In this document: in pieces, positions 47,354 to 54,827 of the stretch
How positions within the stretch are numbered: position 1 is the stretch's first letter
Layout: every line of letters starts with the position of its first letter
IMG/VR virus record: IMGVR_UViG_3300025106_000003
Span: 1 to 56,064 of that record
DNA: 56,064 nt
From: a virus
Reading direction: 5' to 3' (one strand)
Notes under the pieces: generated by a model
Database searches by the model: none
What the model was told of the DNA's origin: nothing
The model's input: the letters and a program-made list of their open reading frames with translations, nothing else
Made by a program: the position numbers and the translations under genes

Positions 47354-47695
47354 ATGAAATCAGAAGACATCCAGCATTTGAAAAACTACGAAGAGTTGAT
47401 CCAAAAAAGGATTAAACCCAAGGGCAAAAAATACAATCCAACACGGATCAGATTGAAGTCCAGCGGCGAATACTTTGTGACAGAAGGAGGGAAAACTCTT
47501 TGGAATAACGTTGGGCCAGCGAAGGCGGCGCTCCGTTTGGATTTCCCTAGTGTATTTGTATATGATTGGCGCGCAAATACCTATTTTCACAGGATTACCA
47601 AAAAAGTCGTGGCGGACTATAATGAAAGAGAAAAAATAGCAGAGGAAACATTCCAAGAATTTGTGAAAAATTGGGTGGAGTTTATTCCAGCTTGA
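47354..47695 (+). CDS. Hypothetical protein
   Basis: 113 residues from ATG 47354 (a TTG at 47342 is in frame). Basic N-half (IQKRIKPKGKKYNPTRIRLKSSGEYFVTEGGKTLWNN), aromatic middle, helical C-terminus. No family is recognised. It lies between the 46919 gene and tRNA-Leu; no clear promoter of its own. Confidence 0.45.
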   Translation: MKSEDIQHLKNYEELIQKRIKPKGKKYNPTRIRLKSSGEYFVTEGGKTLWNNVGPAKAALRLDFPSVFVYDWRANTYFHRITKKVVADYNEREKIAEETFQEFVKNWVEFIPA

Positions 47696-47703
47696 CCCAA
47701 AAT

Positions 47704-47791
47704 GGGCATGTGGCGCAGTGGCGAGACGCATTCCGCTTAAGACGGAATACCCTTGTGGTAAACAACGTGGGTTCGAATCCCACCTAGCCCA
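47704..47791 (+). tRNA. tRNA-Leu (TAA)
   Basis: Acceptor GGGC/GCCC with weaker inner pairs, A, then TCA. D-arm GCG...CGC, anticodon arm TTCCG-CTTAAGA-CGGAA, class II variable arm TTGT/ACAA, T-arm GTGGG-TTCGAAT-CCCAC. Confidence 0.85.
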
Positions 47792-47883
47792 TCAAGAATG
47801 GCAAAGGAATAATAGTTTGGAAAAAGTGCCAAAAAACTCCAAGAACTCCACAAGGCCGATTGGCAGAAATATTGGGAATAACC

Positions 47884-47911
47884 TTGACAAATAATCAAAA
47901 TCTGATAAAGT
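47884..47911 (+). promoter_or_regulatory. Promoter placed for a leaderless transcript
   Basis: TTGACA (47884-47889), 16-bp spacer, TAAAGT (47906-47911); the ATG at 47919 is 7 nt further. Confidence 0.65.
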
Positions 47912-47918
47912 CAACAGT

Positions 47919-48275
47919 ATGAAATCACAAAATAAATTCAGAGTCTGGGATCATCAGACATCGACATTCTCATTTTTCGGATTGAGAGAATTATTCGGCC
48001 ATCTGCCAAATGATATTCCCGACAACCAAATTTGTCAGTTTACGGGGCTACAGGATAATTTCTGGCAAGATGTTTACGAGGGTGATGTTGTTCGTATATC
48101 AGAAAGCAATGATCCAGAAGACCCATCTTGGTTTGTTGGTGATGTTTCTTTTGTGAACGGCGGATTTAGAATTGGCCGCACCGAACCAATTACAGATTAT
48201 ATTTGTTGTGATGGTAAGCGTTATTATTTCGATGGTGAGGTCATTGGCAATATTTTCGAACAAAAAATCATATGA
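47919..48275 (+). CDS. YopX-family phage protein
   Basis: 118 residues. KFRVWDHQTSTF near the N-terminus, QFTGLQDNFWQDVYEGDVVRIS in the middle, GDVSFVNGGFRIG and the closing FDGEVIGNIFEQ follow the YopX pattern (KFRxWD ... QxTGLxDxxGxxIYEGDIV ... xVIGNIxEN). These small phage proteins are common and their role is unknown. The next gene overlaps its stop by 4 nt. Confidence 0.8.
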   Translation: MKSQNKFRVWDHQTSTFSFFGLRELFGHLPNDIPDNQICQFTGLQDNFWQDVYEGDVVRISESNDPEDPSWFVGDVSFVNGGFRIGRTEPITDYICCDGKRYYFDGEVIGNIFEQKII

Positions 48276-48778
48276 GTTTTGAAATTTGGAAAGATGTATT
48301 GGATACTAATGGGAAGTATAAGGTCAGCAATTTAGGAAACGTGCTGAGTTTTGTTAGAGGAGAAAAGAAACTATCGTATAGCGTAACAAAAAAAGGATAT
48401 GCGCGTTTAAGAATTTTTGATAAACAAATGTATATACATAGATTAGTTGCAGAGGCGTTCATTCCCAACGTAGAATTAAAACGACAAGTAAATCATAAGG
48501 ATGGTAACAAACTTAATAATTGTGTTGATAATTTAGAGTGGGCAACGCAAGAAGAAAATATGCAACACGCCCACGATAATAAACTTATCGAAACGATTGG
48601 AGATAATAACGGAAGATTCCTTGGTAAAATCGCAGGATTTAATTCTTCCGGCAAAAAAGTTGTAGAGTTTTGTGGTAGAAAAGATATGGAAGATAATGGA
48701 TATACTAACGTATGCGTATATAATTGCGTCAACGGCAAACAGAAAACATACAAAAGATTGACATTTAAAAGAATTTAA
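48272..48778 (+). CDS. NUMOD4/HNH homing endonuclease
   Basis: 168 residues. EIWKDVLDTNGKYKVSNLGNVLSF is a NUMOD4 DNA-binding motif, and YIHRLVAEAFIPN...RQVNHKDGNKLNNCVDNLEWATQEENMQHA is the HNH motif (H-x3-A-x-F, NHKDG, NxxxNLEW) of I-HmuI-type enzymes. The C-terminal helix (FNSSGKKVVEFCGRKDMEDNGYTNVCVYNCVNGKQKTY) looks like a NUMOD1 repeat. It overlaps the YopX-like gene and is a free-standing selfish gene. Confidence 0.85.
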   Translation: MSFEIWKDVLDTNGKYKVSNLGNVLSFVRGEKKLSYSVTKKGYARLRIFDKQMYIHRLVAEAFIPNVELKRQVNHKDGNKLNNCVDNLEWATQEENMQHAHDNKLIETIGDNNGRFLGKIAGFNSSGKKVVEFCGRKDMEDNGYTNVCVYNCVNGKQKTYKRLTFKRI

Positions 48779-48779
48779 A

Positions 48780-49073
48780 ATGAAACCTGTTCACAAATTC
48801 AACAACGGCAACGGCGCGACACTCTGCCATAACTGCAATGTGATTATCGGGTACGGACTTGCTAATGTATTTCTTTGCGCCGAATGCGTCGAAAAATTAC
48901 TTGAATTGAAAAAACTGACGGCAGAGCTAATTCAAATACTCGAAACCGTAGAGATTTCCGACAGCGAAAATGAATTTCACCCAACTGTGATTAGAACCTG
49001 TCGAGTTCAAGAAAATCTAAGATTGAATGAGATTATGCCAAAAATTTCTAAAATAGTTAAATCAGATGAATAA
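48780..49073 (+). CDS. Zinc-ribbon hypothetical protein
   Basis: 97 residues. A CHNC...CAEC ribbon (residues ~16-37) is followed by a helical leucine-rich segment (CVEKLLELKKLTAELIQILETV) that may form a short coiled coil. No family is recognised. It follows the HNH gene by 1 nt and its end overlaps the next small ORF. Confidence 0.5.
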   Translation: MKPVHKFNNGNGATLCHNCNVIIGYGLANVFLCAECVEKLLELKKLTAELIQILETVEISDSENEFHPTVIRTCRVQENLRLNEIMPKISKIVKSDE

Positions 49074-49239
49074 AAAATTCGAAAAATGGTGGATGAGAGT
49101 AAAACTCCCCGAATGGTGGAAGGATATGGATATGTCTAGAGGTAGGGAATTGGCCAAGAAAGCTTACCGTCTAGGCAGAGAACACCAAAAGGCTATTGAT
49201 AACGGAGATAAATCCTATGATCAGTATAGGAACTGGTAA
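49066..49239 (+). CDS. Small hypothetical protein
   Basis: 57 residues starting at an ATG that overlaps the stop region of the upstream gene by 8 nt. Trp-rich N-terminus (KFEKWWMRVKLPEWWKDMDM), then a basic helix (RELAKKAYRLGREHQKA). The overlaps at both ends suggest a real operon member. No family is recognised. Confidence 0.45.
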   Translation: MNKKFEKWWMRVKLPEWWKDMDMSRGRELAKKAYRLGREHQKAIDNGDKSYDQYRNW

Positions 49240-49519
49240 TATTTGCTCTCTTTGCGAGGTTGCGCCAGCCGAGTCGAAACATCACCTTATTCCTAAAAGT
49301 AGAGGGGGCAAATCCACCGAGGGTCTTTGTTCTGATTGTCATGACCAGATACATTCCGTCTTGACAAATAAAGAAATGATGGTAGAATTCAATAGTATAG
49401 AGAAATTAAAAGAATTCGAACAGATCCAGAAATGGGTCAAGTGGCGGCGAAAGCATCCTAATGTCACAGTCGCCCACAAGATGAGTAAAGAAAGGAAAAA
49501 ATATGGAAGATTCCATTAA
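49217..49519 (+). CDS. HNH nuclease-like protein
   Basis: 100 residues from ATG 49217, overlapping the previous ORF by 23 nt. CSLCEVAPAESKHHLIPKSRGGKSTEGLCSDCHDQIHS is a zinc HNH core (CxxC, HHLIP, CxxCHxxIH). The C-terminal half is a basic helix (FEQIQKWVKWRRKHPN). It is a small phage HNH protein: a homing enzyme or a nuclease with a packaging or restriction role. Confidence 0.7.
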   Translation: MISIGTGNICSLCEVAPAESKHHLIPKSRGGKSTEGLCSDCHDQIHSVLTNKEMMVEFNSIEKLKEFEQIQKWVKWRRKHPNVTVAHKMSKERKKYGRFH

Positions 49520-49540
49520 ATAATTAGTGTATCCCATTAC

Positions 49541-49696
49541 ATGGGAACTACAACCACAAAGGAAACCATTCAAAAAAGAATCCTTGAGCTTATTGAAGTC
49601 GCCAGAGTTAATAGGGATAACGATAAGCTAAGAATAGCCGCGCTCTCAGAGATAATCTTTCTGCGCGAGTTACTGGTAGATAAAAAAGAAATTTAA
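49541..49696 (+). CDS. Small helical hypothetical protein
   Basis: 51 residues. ATG 49541 follows an AGTGTATC promoter-like element by 7 nt. Predicted to be two helices (ETIQKRILELIEVARV and KLRIAALSEIIFLRELL) with a leucine pattern suitable for a coiled coil. Its TAA is 2 nt from tRNA-Gly. No family is recognised. Confidence 0.4.
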   Translation: MGTTTTKETIQKRILELIEVARVNRDNDKLRIAALSEIIFLRELLVDKKEI

Positions 49697-49698
49697 AT

Positions 49699-49772
49699 GT
49701 CGCATTAGTTTATTAGTAAAATCCATCATTGCCAATGATGAGAGATCGGAGCGTTACCGATATGCGATACCA
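49699..49772 (+). tRNA. tRNA-Gly (GCC)
   Basis: Acceptor GTCGCAT/ATGCGAT, A, CCA. Anticodon arm CATCA-TTGCCAA-TGATG, T-stem ATCGG/CCGAT with loop AGCGTTA. Confidence 0.85.
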
Positions 49773-49775
49773 TAA

Positions 49776-49847
49776 GCTTCCGTAGTATAGTGCTTATTAT
49801 TCTCGATTGGTATTCGAGGAACCTGGGTTGAATTCCCAGCGGAAGCT
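49776..49847 (+). tRNA. tRNA-Thr (GGT)
   Basis: Acceptor GCTTCCG/CGGAAGC, T, no CCA. Anticodon arm CTCGA-TTGGTAT-TCGAG, T-arm CTGGG-TTGAATT-CCCAG. Confidence 0.88.
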
Positions 49848-49852
49848 CATAA

Positions 49853-49943
49853 GGATCGTTAAATAGACAGGGTTCTATAATTCTTTGCTAAAGAAATTGT
49901 GCCGTATCCAATCGCGCATGACTTTCGAGTAGTCAGCGATCCT
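49853..49943 (+). tRNA. tRNA-Ser (GCT)
   Basis: Acceptor GGATCGT/GCGATCC. Anticodon loop TTGCTAA, class II variable arm of ~22 nt, T-arm TGACT-TTCGAGT-AGTCA. CCA not encoded. Confidence 0.82.
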
Positions 49944-49947
49944 CTTT

Positions 49948-50039
49948 CGGATGATGAAATCTAGCGGCCTAGATCACGGCTTTGAATCCCGTTGGAGGTA
50001 TGAGAACCATGCCTTTGAGATCGACACTTACTTCATCCG
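49948..50039 (+). ncRNA. 92-nt stem-closed RNA followed by a T-run
   Basis: CGGATGA (49948-49954) pairs with TCATCCG (50033-50039), followed by C and T6. Inside are ATCTAG/CTAGAT, a T-arm-like ACGG/CCGT with TTTGAAT, and GGTATG/CATGCC. It could be a permuted tRNA-like RNA; the T-run suggests termination after it. Confidence 0.4.
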
Positions 50040-50055
50040 CTTTTTTAAATAAAAA

Positions 50056-50254
50056 TCCCACGCTGATAACAGTAAAGCCTGTTATTAGAGGACAAGTTCG
50101 ACAATGCATAACTCGTAGAAGGAGAAGAAATTCATTATTACTTCATATCAGCATTAACCCTAAAGTTCCTAGAATGTGAGTTATTCTATGACGGAAAGGT
50201 TGGGGCGGTTGCTATTAGCAAGCAACTACTAGAAATAGTAAGATAAATGTGGGA
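50056..50254 (+). ncRNA. 199-nt stem-closed RNA
   Basis: TCCCAC (50056-50061) pairs with GTGGGA (50249-50254). GCTGATA near the 5' end can pair with TATCAGC near 50150, competing with an ATAACAG/CTGTTAT hairpin. TTGCT-ATT-AGCAA and TACTA-GAAA-TAGTA hairpins lie near the 3' end. No convincing ORF. Confidence 0.35.
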
Positions 50255-50288
50255 AGAAACACAGGATGTCGGCTATTTTATTTAAATT

Positions 50289-50380
50289 GGGTGGTAAATC
50301 AGAAGGGCTATCTGACTTGATTTCGAAAATCAAAGGAGCCGATTAATTATCGCGCTTGGGCTTCGATGCTCTGCCATCCT
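50289..50380 (+). tRNA. tRNA-Ser (CGA)
   Basis: Acceptor GGGTGGT/GCCATCC. D-arm TCAGA/TCTGA, anticodon arm TTGAT-TTCGAAA-ATCAA, long class II variable arm, T-stem GGGC/GCTC. CCA not encoded. Confidence 0.82.
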
Positions 50381-50385
50381 CATAA

Positions 50386-50476
50386 GGAGATGTAATCGGT
50401 CAGGGTACCGAACCATATTGGAAATATGTGTGTGCCGTAACCATTCGTGCATGGCTTTCGATTAGTCACATCTCCT
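50386..50476 (+). tRNA. tRNA-Ser (GGA)
   Basis: Acceptor GGAGATG/CATCTCC. D-arm CGGT/ACCG, anticodon arm CCATA-TTGGAAA-TATGT, class II variable arm, T-arm TGGCT-TTCGATT-AGTCA. Last tRNA of the array; CCA not encoded. Confidence 0.85.
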
Positions 50477-50509
50477 CCCTTCTTTCTCAAACTGTTCTAA
50501 AATAATCTC

Positions 50510-50538
50510 TTGACTTTCAATAAAAAGTCATTTAAGAT
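50510..50538 (+). promoter_or_regulatory. Sigma70-type promoter after the tRNA array
   Basis: TTGACT (50510-50515), 17-bp spacer, TAAGAT (50533-50538); ATG 50551 is 12 nt downstream. Confidence 0.6.
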
Positions 50539-50550
50539 GCTTCTACTGTT

Positions 50551-51216
50551 ATGAAACCTCAAAAACGCGAAGAAGAGTATAAAAAATTCATTAAAATGCG
50601 CGACCGCATTCACGAGATCTACGGATTGATGAGGGATCTCCCTTATGAACCTACCGAAAAGAAGATTTTCGCTGGTCATTGGCGCTTTTTTAAGGTGCGC
50701 GAGGACATCCTTCGATCCAGCATTGGCGCACAGGTTAAAATGGTCGTAGACAAGTGCAATACTTGGATACTTGGCAACAAAAACGATCCAGATTCTTACA
50801 AGCAGAAAATTTGGTCTACCGGAGAACTCCGTGAATATCAGGCACTTCGTTCTCTTTCTGAGAAGGAATTCAACGAGAGCGGATTTCCCGACTTTTTTAC
50901 CCGCAAATGGTTTGTAAAAGAAGTGACCTACAAAAATGTAGGAACTAAAAACCTTGAAATTATCCGTTTTCGCCCCAATATCCCTCCTCACATGATTGAA
51001 TACGCCTTTAAAAGAGCGTATAAATGCGCCTTTAAGATGCTTGACGGCGACCTTGAGGGCGAACTTGACCGACTTCAGCGCACCATGAATAACGAGAATG
51101 GCTGGGCCAAGATCGCTGGCAATAATTACGATGAATGGGATCGTAATGAGAAAAAGAAAAAGAATATGAAGAAGATTGCGCGCAGGGAGTTGCGCGAGGA
51201 ACTTGCGGAATTCTAG
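50551..51216 (+). CDS. Hypothetical phage protein
   Basis: 221 residues, charged and mostly helical, with a central alpha/beta region (FFTRKWFVKEVTYKNVGTKNLEIIRFRPNIPPHMIEYAFKRAYKCAFKML) and a strongly basic C-terminus (EKKKKNMKKIARRELREEL). No family is recognised. It lies alone between the tRNA array and the tail genes and has its own promoter. Nucleic-acid binding is possible from the charge pattern. Confidence 0.5.
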   Translation: MKPQKREEEYKKFIKMRDRIHEIYGLMRDLPYEPTEKKIFAGHWRFFKVREDILRSSIGAQVKMVVDKCNTWILGNKNDPDSYKQKIWSTGELREYQALRSLSEKEFNESGFPDFFTRKWFVKEVTYKNVGTKNLEIIRFRPNIPPHMIEYAFKRAYKCAFKMLDGDLEGELDRLQRTMNNENGWAKIAGNNYDEWDRNEKKKKNMKKIARRELREELAEF

Positions 51217-51256
51217 AATTAAAAGTTAAAAAATAGCCGTTCTGGAGTCAAAACGT

Positions 51257-51284
51257 GTGTAGTATATAGCTATACGCGTTTTTT
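51257..51284 (+). terminator. Weak terminator overlapping a GTGTAGTAT element
   Basis: GTATA-TAGC-TATAC (51262-51275), GCG, then T6. The GTGTAGTAT motif (51257-51265) overlaps the stem, so the site may end the upstream transcript or start the downstream one. Confidence 0.35.
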
Positions 51285-51287
51285 ACT

Positions 51288-51632
51288 ATGATTCCAGCAC
51301 CCTACAATTTACCTACAGGCTACAGAGGAGACAGCTACGGCCCAATAGCTTTTTATTTAAACAATCCATCTGGCGCAATTATGCTTGATGGTGCGACTGG
51401 CGCGGCGCAGGTAAGATCAAAAAGGGATCGTCGCGTAGTCCTCCAATGGTTGTCATCGGACGACTCCATTACGATCTCTGGGAACGCCGTGGTATTGAAT
51501 ACAAAGGTCGGCGCTGACATGCGTATTCCAGCAGATGTATACGACTGGGATCTCCAAATTTCATCAGGAGAATATACCGACACCTATCTTAGAGGAGAAT
51601 TTCCTGTCATCCAAGATATCACTGAAATTTAA
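51288..51632 (+). CDS. Tail/baseplate-associated structural protein
   Basis: 114 residues. LPTGYRGDSYGPIAFYLN, then LDGATGAAQVRSKRDRRVVLQW, then MRIPADVYDWDLQISSGEYTDTYLRGEFPVIQDIT form an immunoglobulin-like beta domain seen in phage baseplate upper-protein-type modules. It lies first in the downstream virion run. The exact position in the particle is unknown. Confidence 0.6.
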   Translation: MIPAPYNLPTGYRGDSYGPIAFYLNNPSGAIMLDGATGAAQVRSKRDRRVVLQWLSSDDSITISGNAVVLNTKVGADMRIPADVYDWDLQISSGEYTDTYLRGEFPVIQDITEI

Positions 51633-51646
51633 TTCATTTTTTTACA

Positions 51647-52174
51647 ATGGCGAATGATGAAATAACAGTGACGGTGGTGGTTTCGGGATCGGTGCAGCAG
51701 CCGATAGAGGTTTCTGTAGCTAATGAGCCGCAGCCGCCCGTTCAAGTCGTGGCAGAAACGGCGGGGGTCAAGTCGGTCAACGGCAAAGCTGGTTACGTCA
51801 ACTTAGATAAGAACGACATAAACTTGGGAAACGTCGAAAACATCAGCATTACTGGTGTTTCTGGTCATCTTCAGCAACAATTTGACAATTTGGATCTAAA
51901 TTATGCAACGGACGAGCAATTAGTTGCATTAAGTTGCAAATCTTACAAGAATACTTACGCAATATCTACAGGAGTGGAGAGTGAGTGGTATGGATTCAGC
52001 GGTGTTTTTCCAAGCTCTCCGTTTTTAGTCGCTAATATCGTAATGCCGACAGACGCTTCGGGCAGCTACTACCACACCCTCAGCGGTATTTCAACCTCTG
52101 GATTTTACGCAAACTACAGCATGGAGGTAGCGCAGACAGGCTACCTTCTCAATGTTCTAGCAACAATAGGATAA
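51647..52174 (+). CDS. Tail-fibre protein
   Basis: 175 residues. A beta-rich N-terminus (ITVTVVVSGSVQQPIEVSVANEP) leads to VKSVNGKAGYVNLDKNDINLGNVENIS, the common phage-fibre repeat VxSVNGKxGxVxLxKxDVGLGNVxN. The C-part is a beta domain (YGFSGVFPSSPFLVANIVMPTDASGSYYHTLSGIS). Probably a thin fibre or collar component next to the larger fibre genes. Confidence 0.72.
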   Translation: MANDEITVTVVVSGSVQQPIEVSVANEPQPPVQVVAETAGVKSVNGKAGYVNLDKNDINLGNVENISITGVSGHLQQQFDNLDLNYATDEQLVALSCKSYKNTYAISTGVESEWYGFSGVFPSSPFLVANIVMPTDASGSYYHTLSGISTSGFYANYSMEVAQTGYLLNVLATIG

Positions 52175-52196
52175 TATATACATCTTTCATCATACT

Positions 52197-53351
52197 ATGC
52201 TTCATTTTTTCAAAAATCTCAAGGTTGTAAATGCTGACATTAGTGGGCCGCTTACCGTATCTTCGGGGCCGCTAACCGCGAGCGCGCCTATTGCGCTTAC
52301 CCAAACCTGGAACAACTCAGGCGTCACGTTCACGGGGCTGAAGTTTGATGTGACGGATACAGCTAGTGGATCTAGCTCACTGCTGCTTAACCTTCAAAAA
52401 AACGGCAATACGCAAGCATCTATAAACAAGAACGGAGAGCTTAGACTACTTTATCAAGCAAACACAACTGGGGGCGTTTACATCTCTCCTATCGGCGGTG
52501 GAGGATCGACAGACCGTTGTAACGTATCGATTATCTCTTCATTTTTTGATCTTGATTCAAGGGGGGGCGTTAATCCTGGAGTTACCTCCTACAAGACACA
52601 TCTATTCAAGTCGTTTGTATATTTTGGGACGACAGCAACCATAGACTCAACTTTGGTTGGCCTCGGATACGACGGAGCAGCCGGAACCCTAGCCCAGCGC
52701 AACGGCACAAACGCCCAGACATTCCGCATCTACAACACCTACACCGACGGCTCAAACTACGAGCGCGGCTTCATGCGGTGGAGCAGCAACGTGCTCGAAA
52801 TCGGCGCTGAAGCAGCTGGGACGGGAACGGCGAGAAATCTTAGGCTGGTTTCGCCTTTCACTGCCAACCTTGGTACGTCCGTAGCATGGGATTTTTACAA
52901 TAACGGAGTTGCAAGATCGAAGCTCTTCGCTTGCGGGTCGCAGGAATGGTATTTGTCCGACGCGGCTGGAAACCTTAAAGGGAAAATTGCCTACGCGACA
53001 CCGGGCGGCAAACCCGGCATCATTTTTGCCACAGATACGCTCTCGGCAAATCGCGTAAACGCTTTTTATTACTCGAGTTCGGTTTTTCGGATTGCCTTCG
53101 ATGCCGACGCAAATGGTGGGCTGAACCTAAAGGCTGGCGGCAACGTCGGCATTGGAACGATTTCTCCGTCATATAAGCTTCATATTAAATATTCTGAGCA
53201 AGACGATCCCTTTAAAATAGAGCGATCAGATGGGCTTATGCCTTTAGTAATTACAGGTGATGGCAACATATCCTTATACAAACTCGACGTAGCTGGAGAT
53301 ATTGCATCAAATAATTTAAATCTTTATGCAATGGCGATTTTAGGACTATAA
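52197..53351 (+). CDS. Tail-fibre protein with mosaic GC-rich segment
   Basis: 384 residues. The N-terminal attachment region (VVNADISGPLTVSSGPLTASAPIALTQTWNN) is followed by beta repeats and, near the C-terminus, GGLNLKAGGNVGIGTISPSYKLHI, the motif that usually precedes an intramolecular chaperone in phage fibres. The chaperone itself is missing, so the fibre may be shortened. DNA at about 52680-52850 (AQRNGTNAQTFRIYNTYTDGSNYERGFMRWSSN) is clearly more GC-rich than the rest, pointing to acquisition of that module from another phage. Confidence 0.7.
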   Translation: MLHFFKNLKVVNADISGPLTVSSGPLTASAPIALTQTWNNSGVTFTGLKFDVTDTASGSSSLLLNLQKNGNTQASINKNGELRLLYQANTTGGVYISPIGGGGSTDRCNVSIISSFFDLDSRGGVNPGVTSYKTHLFKSFVYFGTTATIDSTLVGLGYDGAAGTLAQRNGTNAQTFRIYNTYTDGSNYERGFMRWSSNVLEIGAEAAGTGTARNLRLVSPFTANLGTSVAWDFYNNGVARSKLFACGSQEWYLSDAAGNLKGKIAYATPGGKPGIIFATDTLSANRVNAFYYSSSVFRIAFDADANGGLNLKAGGNVGIGTISPSYKLHIKYSEQDDPFKIERSDGLMPLVITGDGNISLYKLDVAGDIASNNLNLYAMAILGL

Positions 53352-53373
53352 TAAATAACAAAGAAATAAAAAT

Positions 53374-53793
53374 ATGGCAAAAACAACATCATTACCCTTA
53401 ACGCAGAGCATCAAGAATGCGGGAGTAACCATTCTACCCGCCGATACTACTGCACTCAAGACACTTTATACGGCAGGCGCGAACGACGCCGTGGTAAAAA
53501 GTATCATTTGCGTGTCCGACGACACGGCGGCAGTAAATCTGCGCGTTCTTATTAACATCGCTGGCACGGACTATCAAATCGGCACAGTCAATGTCCCAAT
53601 CGCCTCTGGAACAAATGGAACAGCTAATGCGGTGGATGTTCTTAATTCTACCGCCTTGCCGGGCCTCCCACTTGACCGTAACGGAAAAAGAATTCTTCCA
53701 TTGGTCGGCGGCGCGATTGTAAAGGTGGCGGCGCTGGCGACAGTAACGGCGGCAAAGACAGTAACAGTAACAGCAATTGTAGAGGAGTACTAA
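53374..53793 (+). CDS. Putative virion protein
   Basis: 139 residues, beta-rich, many Ala/Thr/Val (VSDDTAAVNLRVLINIAGTDYQIGTVNVPIASGTNG). It resembles small tail-tip or decoration proteins by composition only. It has no cysteine clusters beyond one Cys and no signal peptide. Tightly followed by the next gene (3-nt gap). Confidence 0.55.
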   Translation: MAKTTSLPLTQSIKNAGVTILPADTTALKTLYTAGANDAVVKSIICVSDDTAAVNLRVLINIAGTDYQIGTVNVPIASGTNGTANAVDVLNSTALPGLPLDRNGKRILPLVGGAIVKVAALATVTAAKTVTVTAIVEEY

Positions 53794-53796
53794 TTT

Positions 53797-54129
53797 ATGT
53801 TTACAATTAATCAACCCGATAGCGCGGCTCTTATAGCGGCGGAAAAGATAGACAGAATTTCAAACGACATGCTCACGACGTTTGCTGGTGGCCTTGCATC
53901 CGGCTTCGCCACCATGTTCCTCCGCGACGACGGCACGCCCCGCACCAAAGCCGAAGTCCGCAGCATCCTTGCTGCATTCGCCCGCCCCGCCGACGTCTTC
54001 GCCATGCAAGCCGCCGCGACGGCATTCCTGCTCTCGATGGCACCGGATGCCCTGCAACCGGAGCAATACACGATCCCATTCGAGGTCGTGGTCAACCAGC
54101 AAACCGGCCAAGTCACCATCCCCGAATAA
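53797..54129 (+). CDS. Hypothetical tail-region protein, GC-rich
   Basis: 110 residues. The N-terminal ~25 residues are encoded by AT-rich DNA, after which the gene turns strongly GC-rich with C- or G-ending codons (FATMFLRDDGTPRTKAEVRSILAAFARPADVFAMQ). The final FEVVVNQQTGQVTIPE is beta. No family is recognised. The composition step suggests a recombination joint inside the gene. Its stop overlaps the next ATG by 1 nt. Confidence 0.5.
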   Translation: MFTINQPDSAALIAAEKIDRISNDMLTTFAGGLASGFATMFLRDDGTPRTKAEVRSILAAFARPADVFAMQAAATAFLLSMAPDALQPEQYTIPFEVVVNQQTGQVTIPE

Positions 54130-54821
54130 TGCTCTGCGATTCCTCCAGTTCAACCCGTGCAGGACTCGATCTTGGGATGAGTCCCGCGCTCGACTGTGGG
54201 CTGGAGGCTTGGGGTAGGAGCGATGGGTTTAATCCGCTTTCGTTGTCGCCTGCGTTGTGGTTGTCGGACACCGGAAATGATCCGAGCGTCTGGCCGGATA
54301 TTTCTGGCAACAAGCGAGATTTCACTCAGTCATACGCTCCTAGTAGACCAACCATTGTAGCTGGTGCGCTGAACGGCCGACAGGTTAGAAGGTTTAATAA
54401 CAGCGTGCTTAAAGCGACATTCTCAATGCAGACAACGTTCTGCGCGCTCGTATGCAAACGCTCAACAATTGACGGCAGTTATCCCAGCGCAATTGGCGGG
54501 CTGGGCCTTGTCAACGAAAGCTTTCTCACGTTCCAGGGCGGCGCTCCAAATATTTACTACCCCCGGGGAACCGGCTACATAAATGGAGTCAGGCGATCAA
54601 ACACAGAACACCCGACGCCAGTTCCCAATGTGTGGTTCATCTATTTTTTCGGCGGGGCAACTGGTGCTACCACATTCTCGGTTGGAAACAGATACACTAT
54701 TGATCAGCCCTTTCCGGGCGACATCGCAGAGATCATTTTTTTTGCGTCCGCTCTTTCAATAGAAAACCGCCAGCGAGTCGAACGCCACCTCGGCCAAAAA
54801 TGGGGCATCCCCGTCGCCTAA
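54129..54821 (+). CDS. LamG/ConA-like lectin-fold tail protein
   Basis: 230 residues. LSLSPALWLSDTGNDPSVWPDISGNKRDFTQSYAPSRPTIVAGALNGRQVRRFNN is the front of a laminin-G/concanavalin-like module, and FPGDIAEIIFFASALSIENRQRVERHLGQKWGIPV is its usual end (IAEIIxYxxxLSxxxRxxVExYLxxKWGI). Such domains bind carbohydrates, so this is a candidate receptor-binding protein. GC content is high, as in the preceding gene, and falls downstream. Confidence 0.72.
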   Translation: MLCDSSSSTRAGLDLGMSPALDCGLEAWGRSDGFNPLSLSPALWLSDTGNDPSVWPDISGNKRDFTQSYAPSRPTIVAGALNGRQVRRFNNSVLKATFSMQTTFCALVCKRSTIDGSYPSAIGGLGLVNESFLTFQGGAPNIYYPRGTGYINGVRRSNTEHPTPVPNVWFIYFFGGATGATTFSVGNRYTIDQPFPGDIAEIIFFASALSIENRQRVERHLGQKWGIPVA

Positions 54822-54827
54822 TATCTT

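Noticed and set aside
54113-54325. Overlapping ORFs on both strands in the GC-rich tail segment (53811-54325)
   Set aside because: They are shadows caused by GC-rich codons; the plus-strand genes 53797-54129 and 54129-54821 account for the region with good packing.
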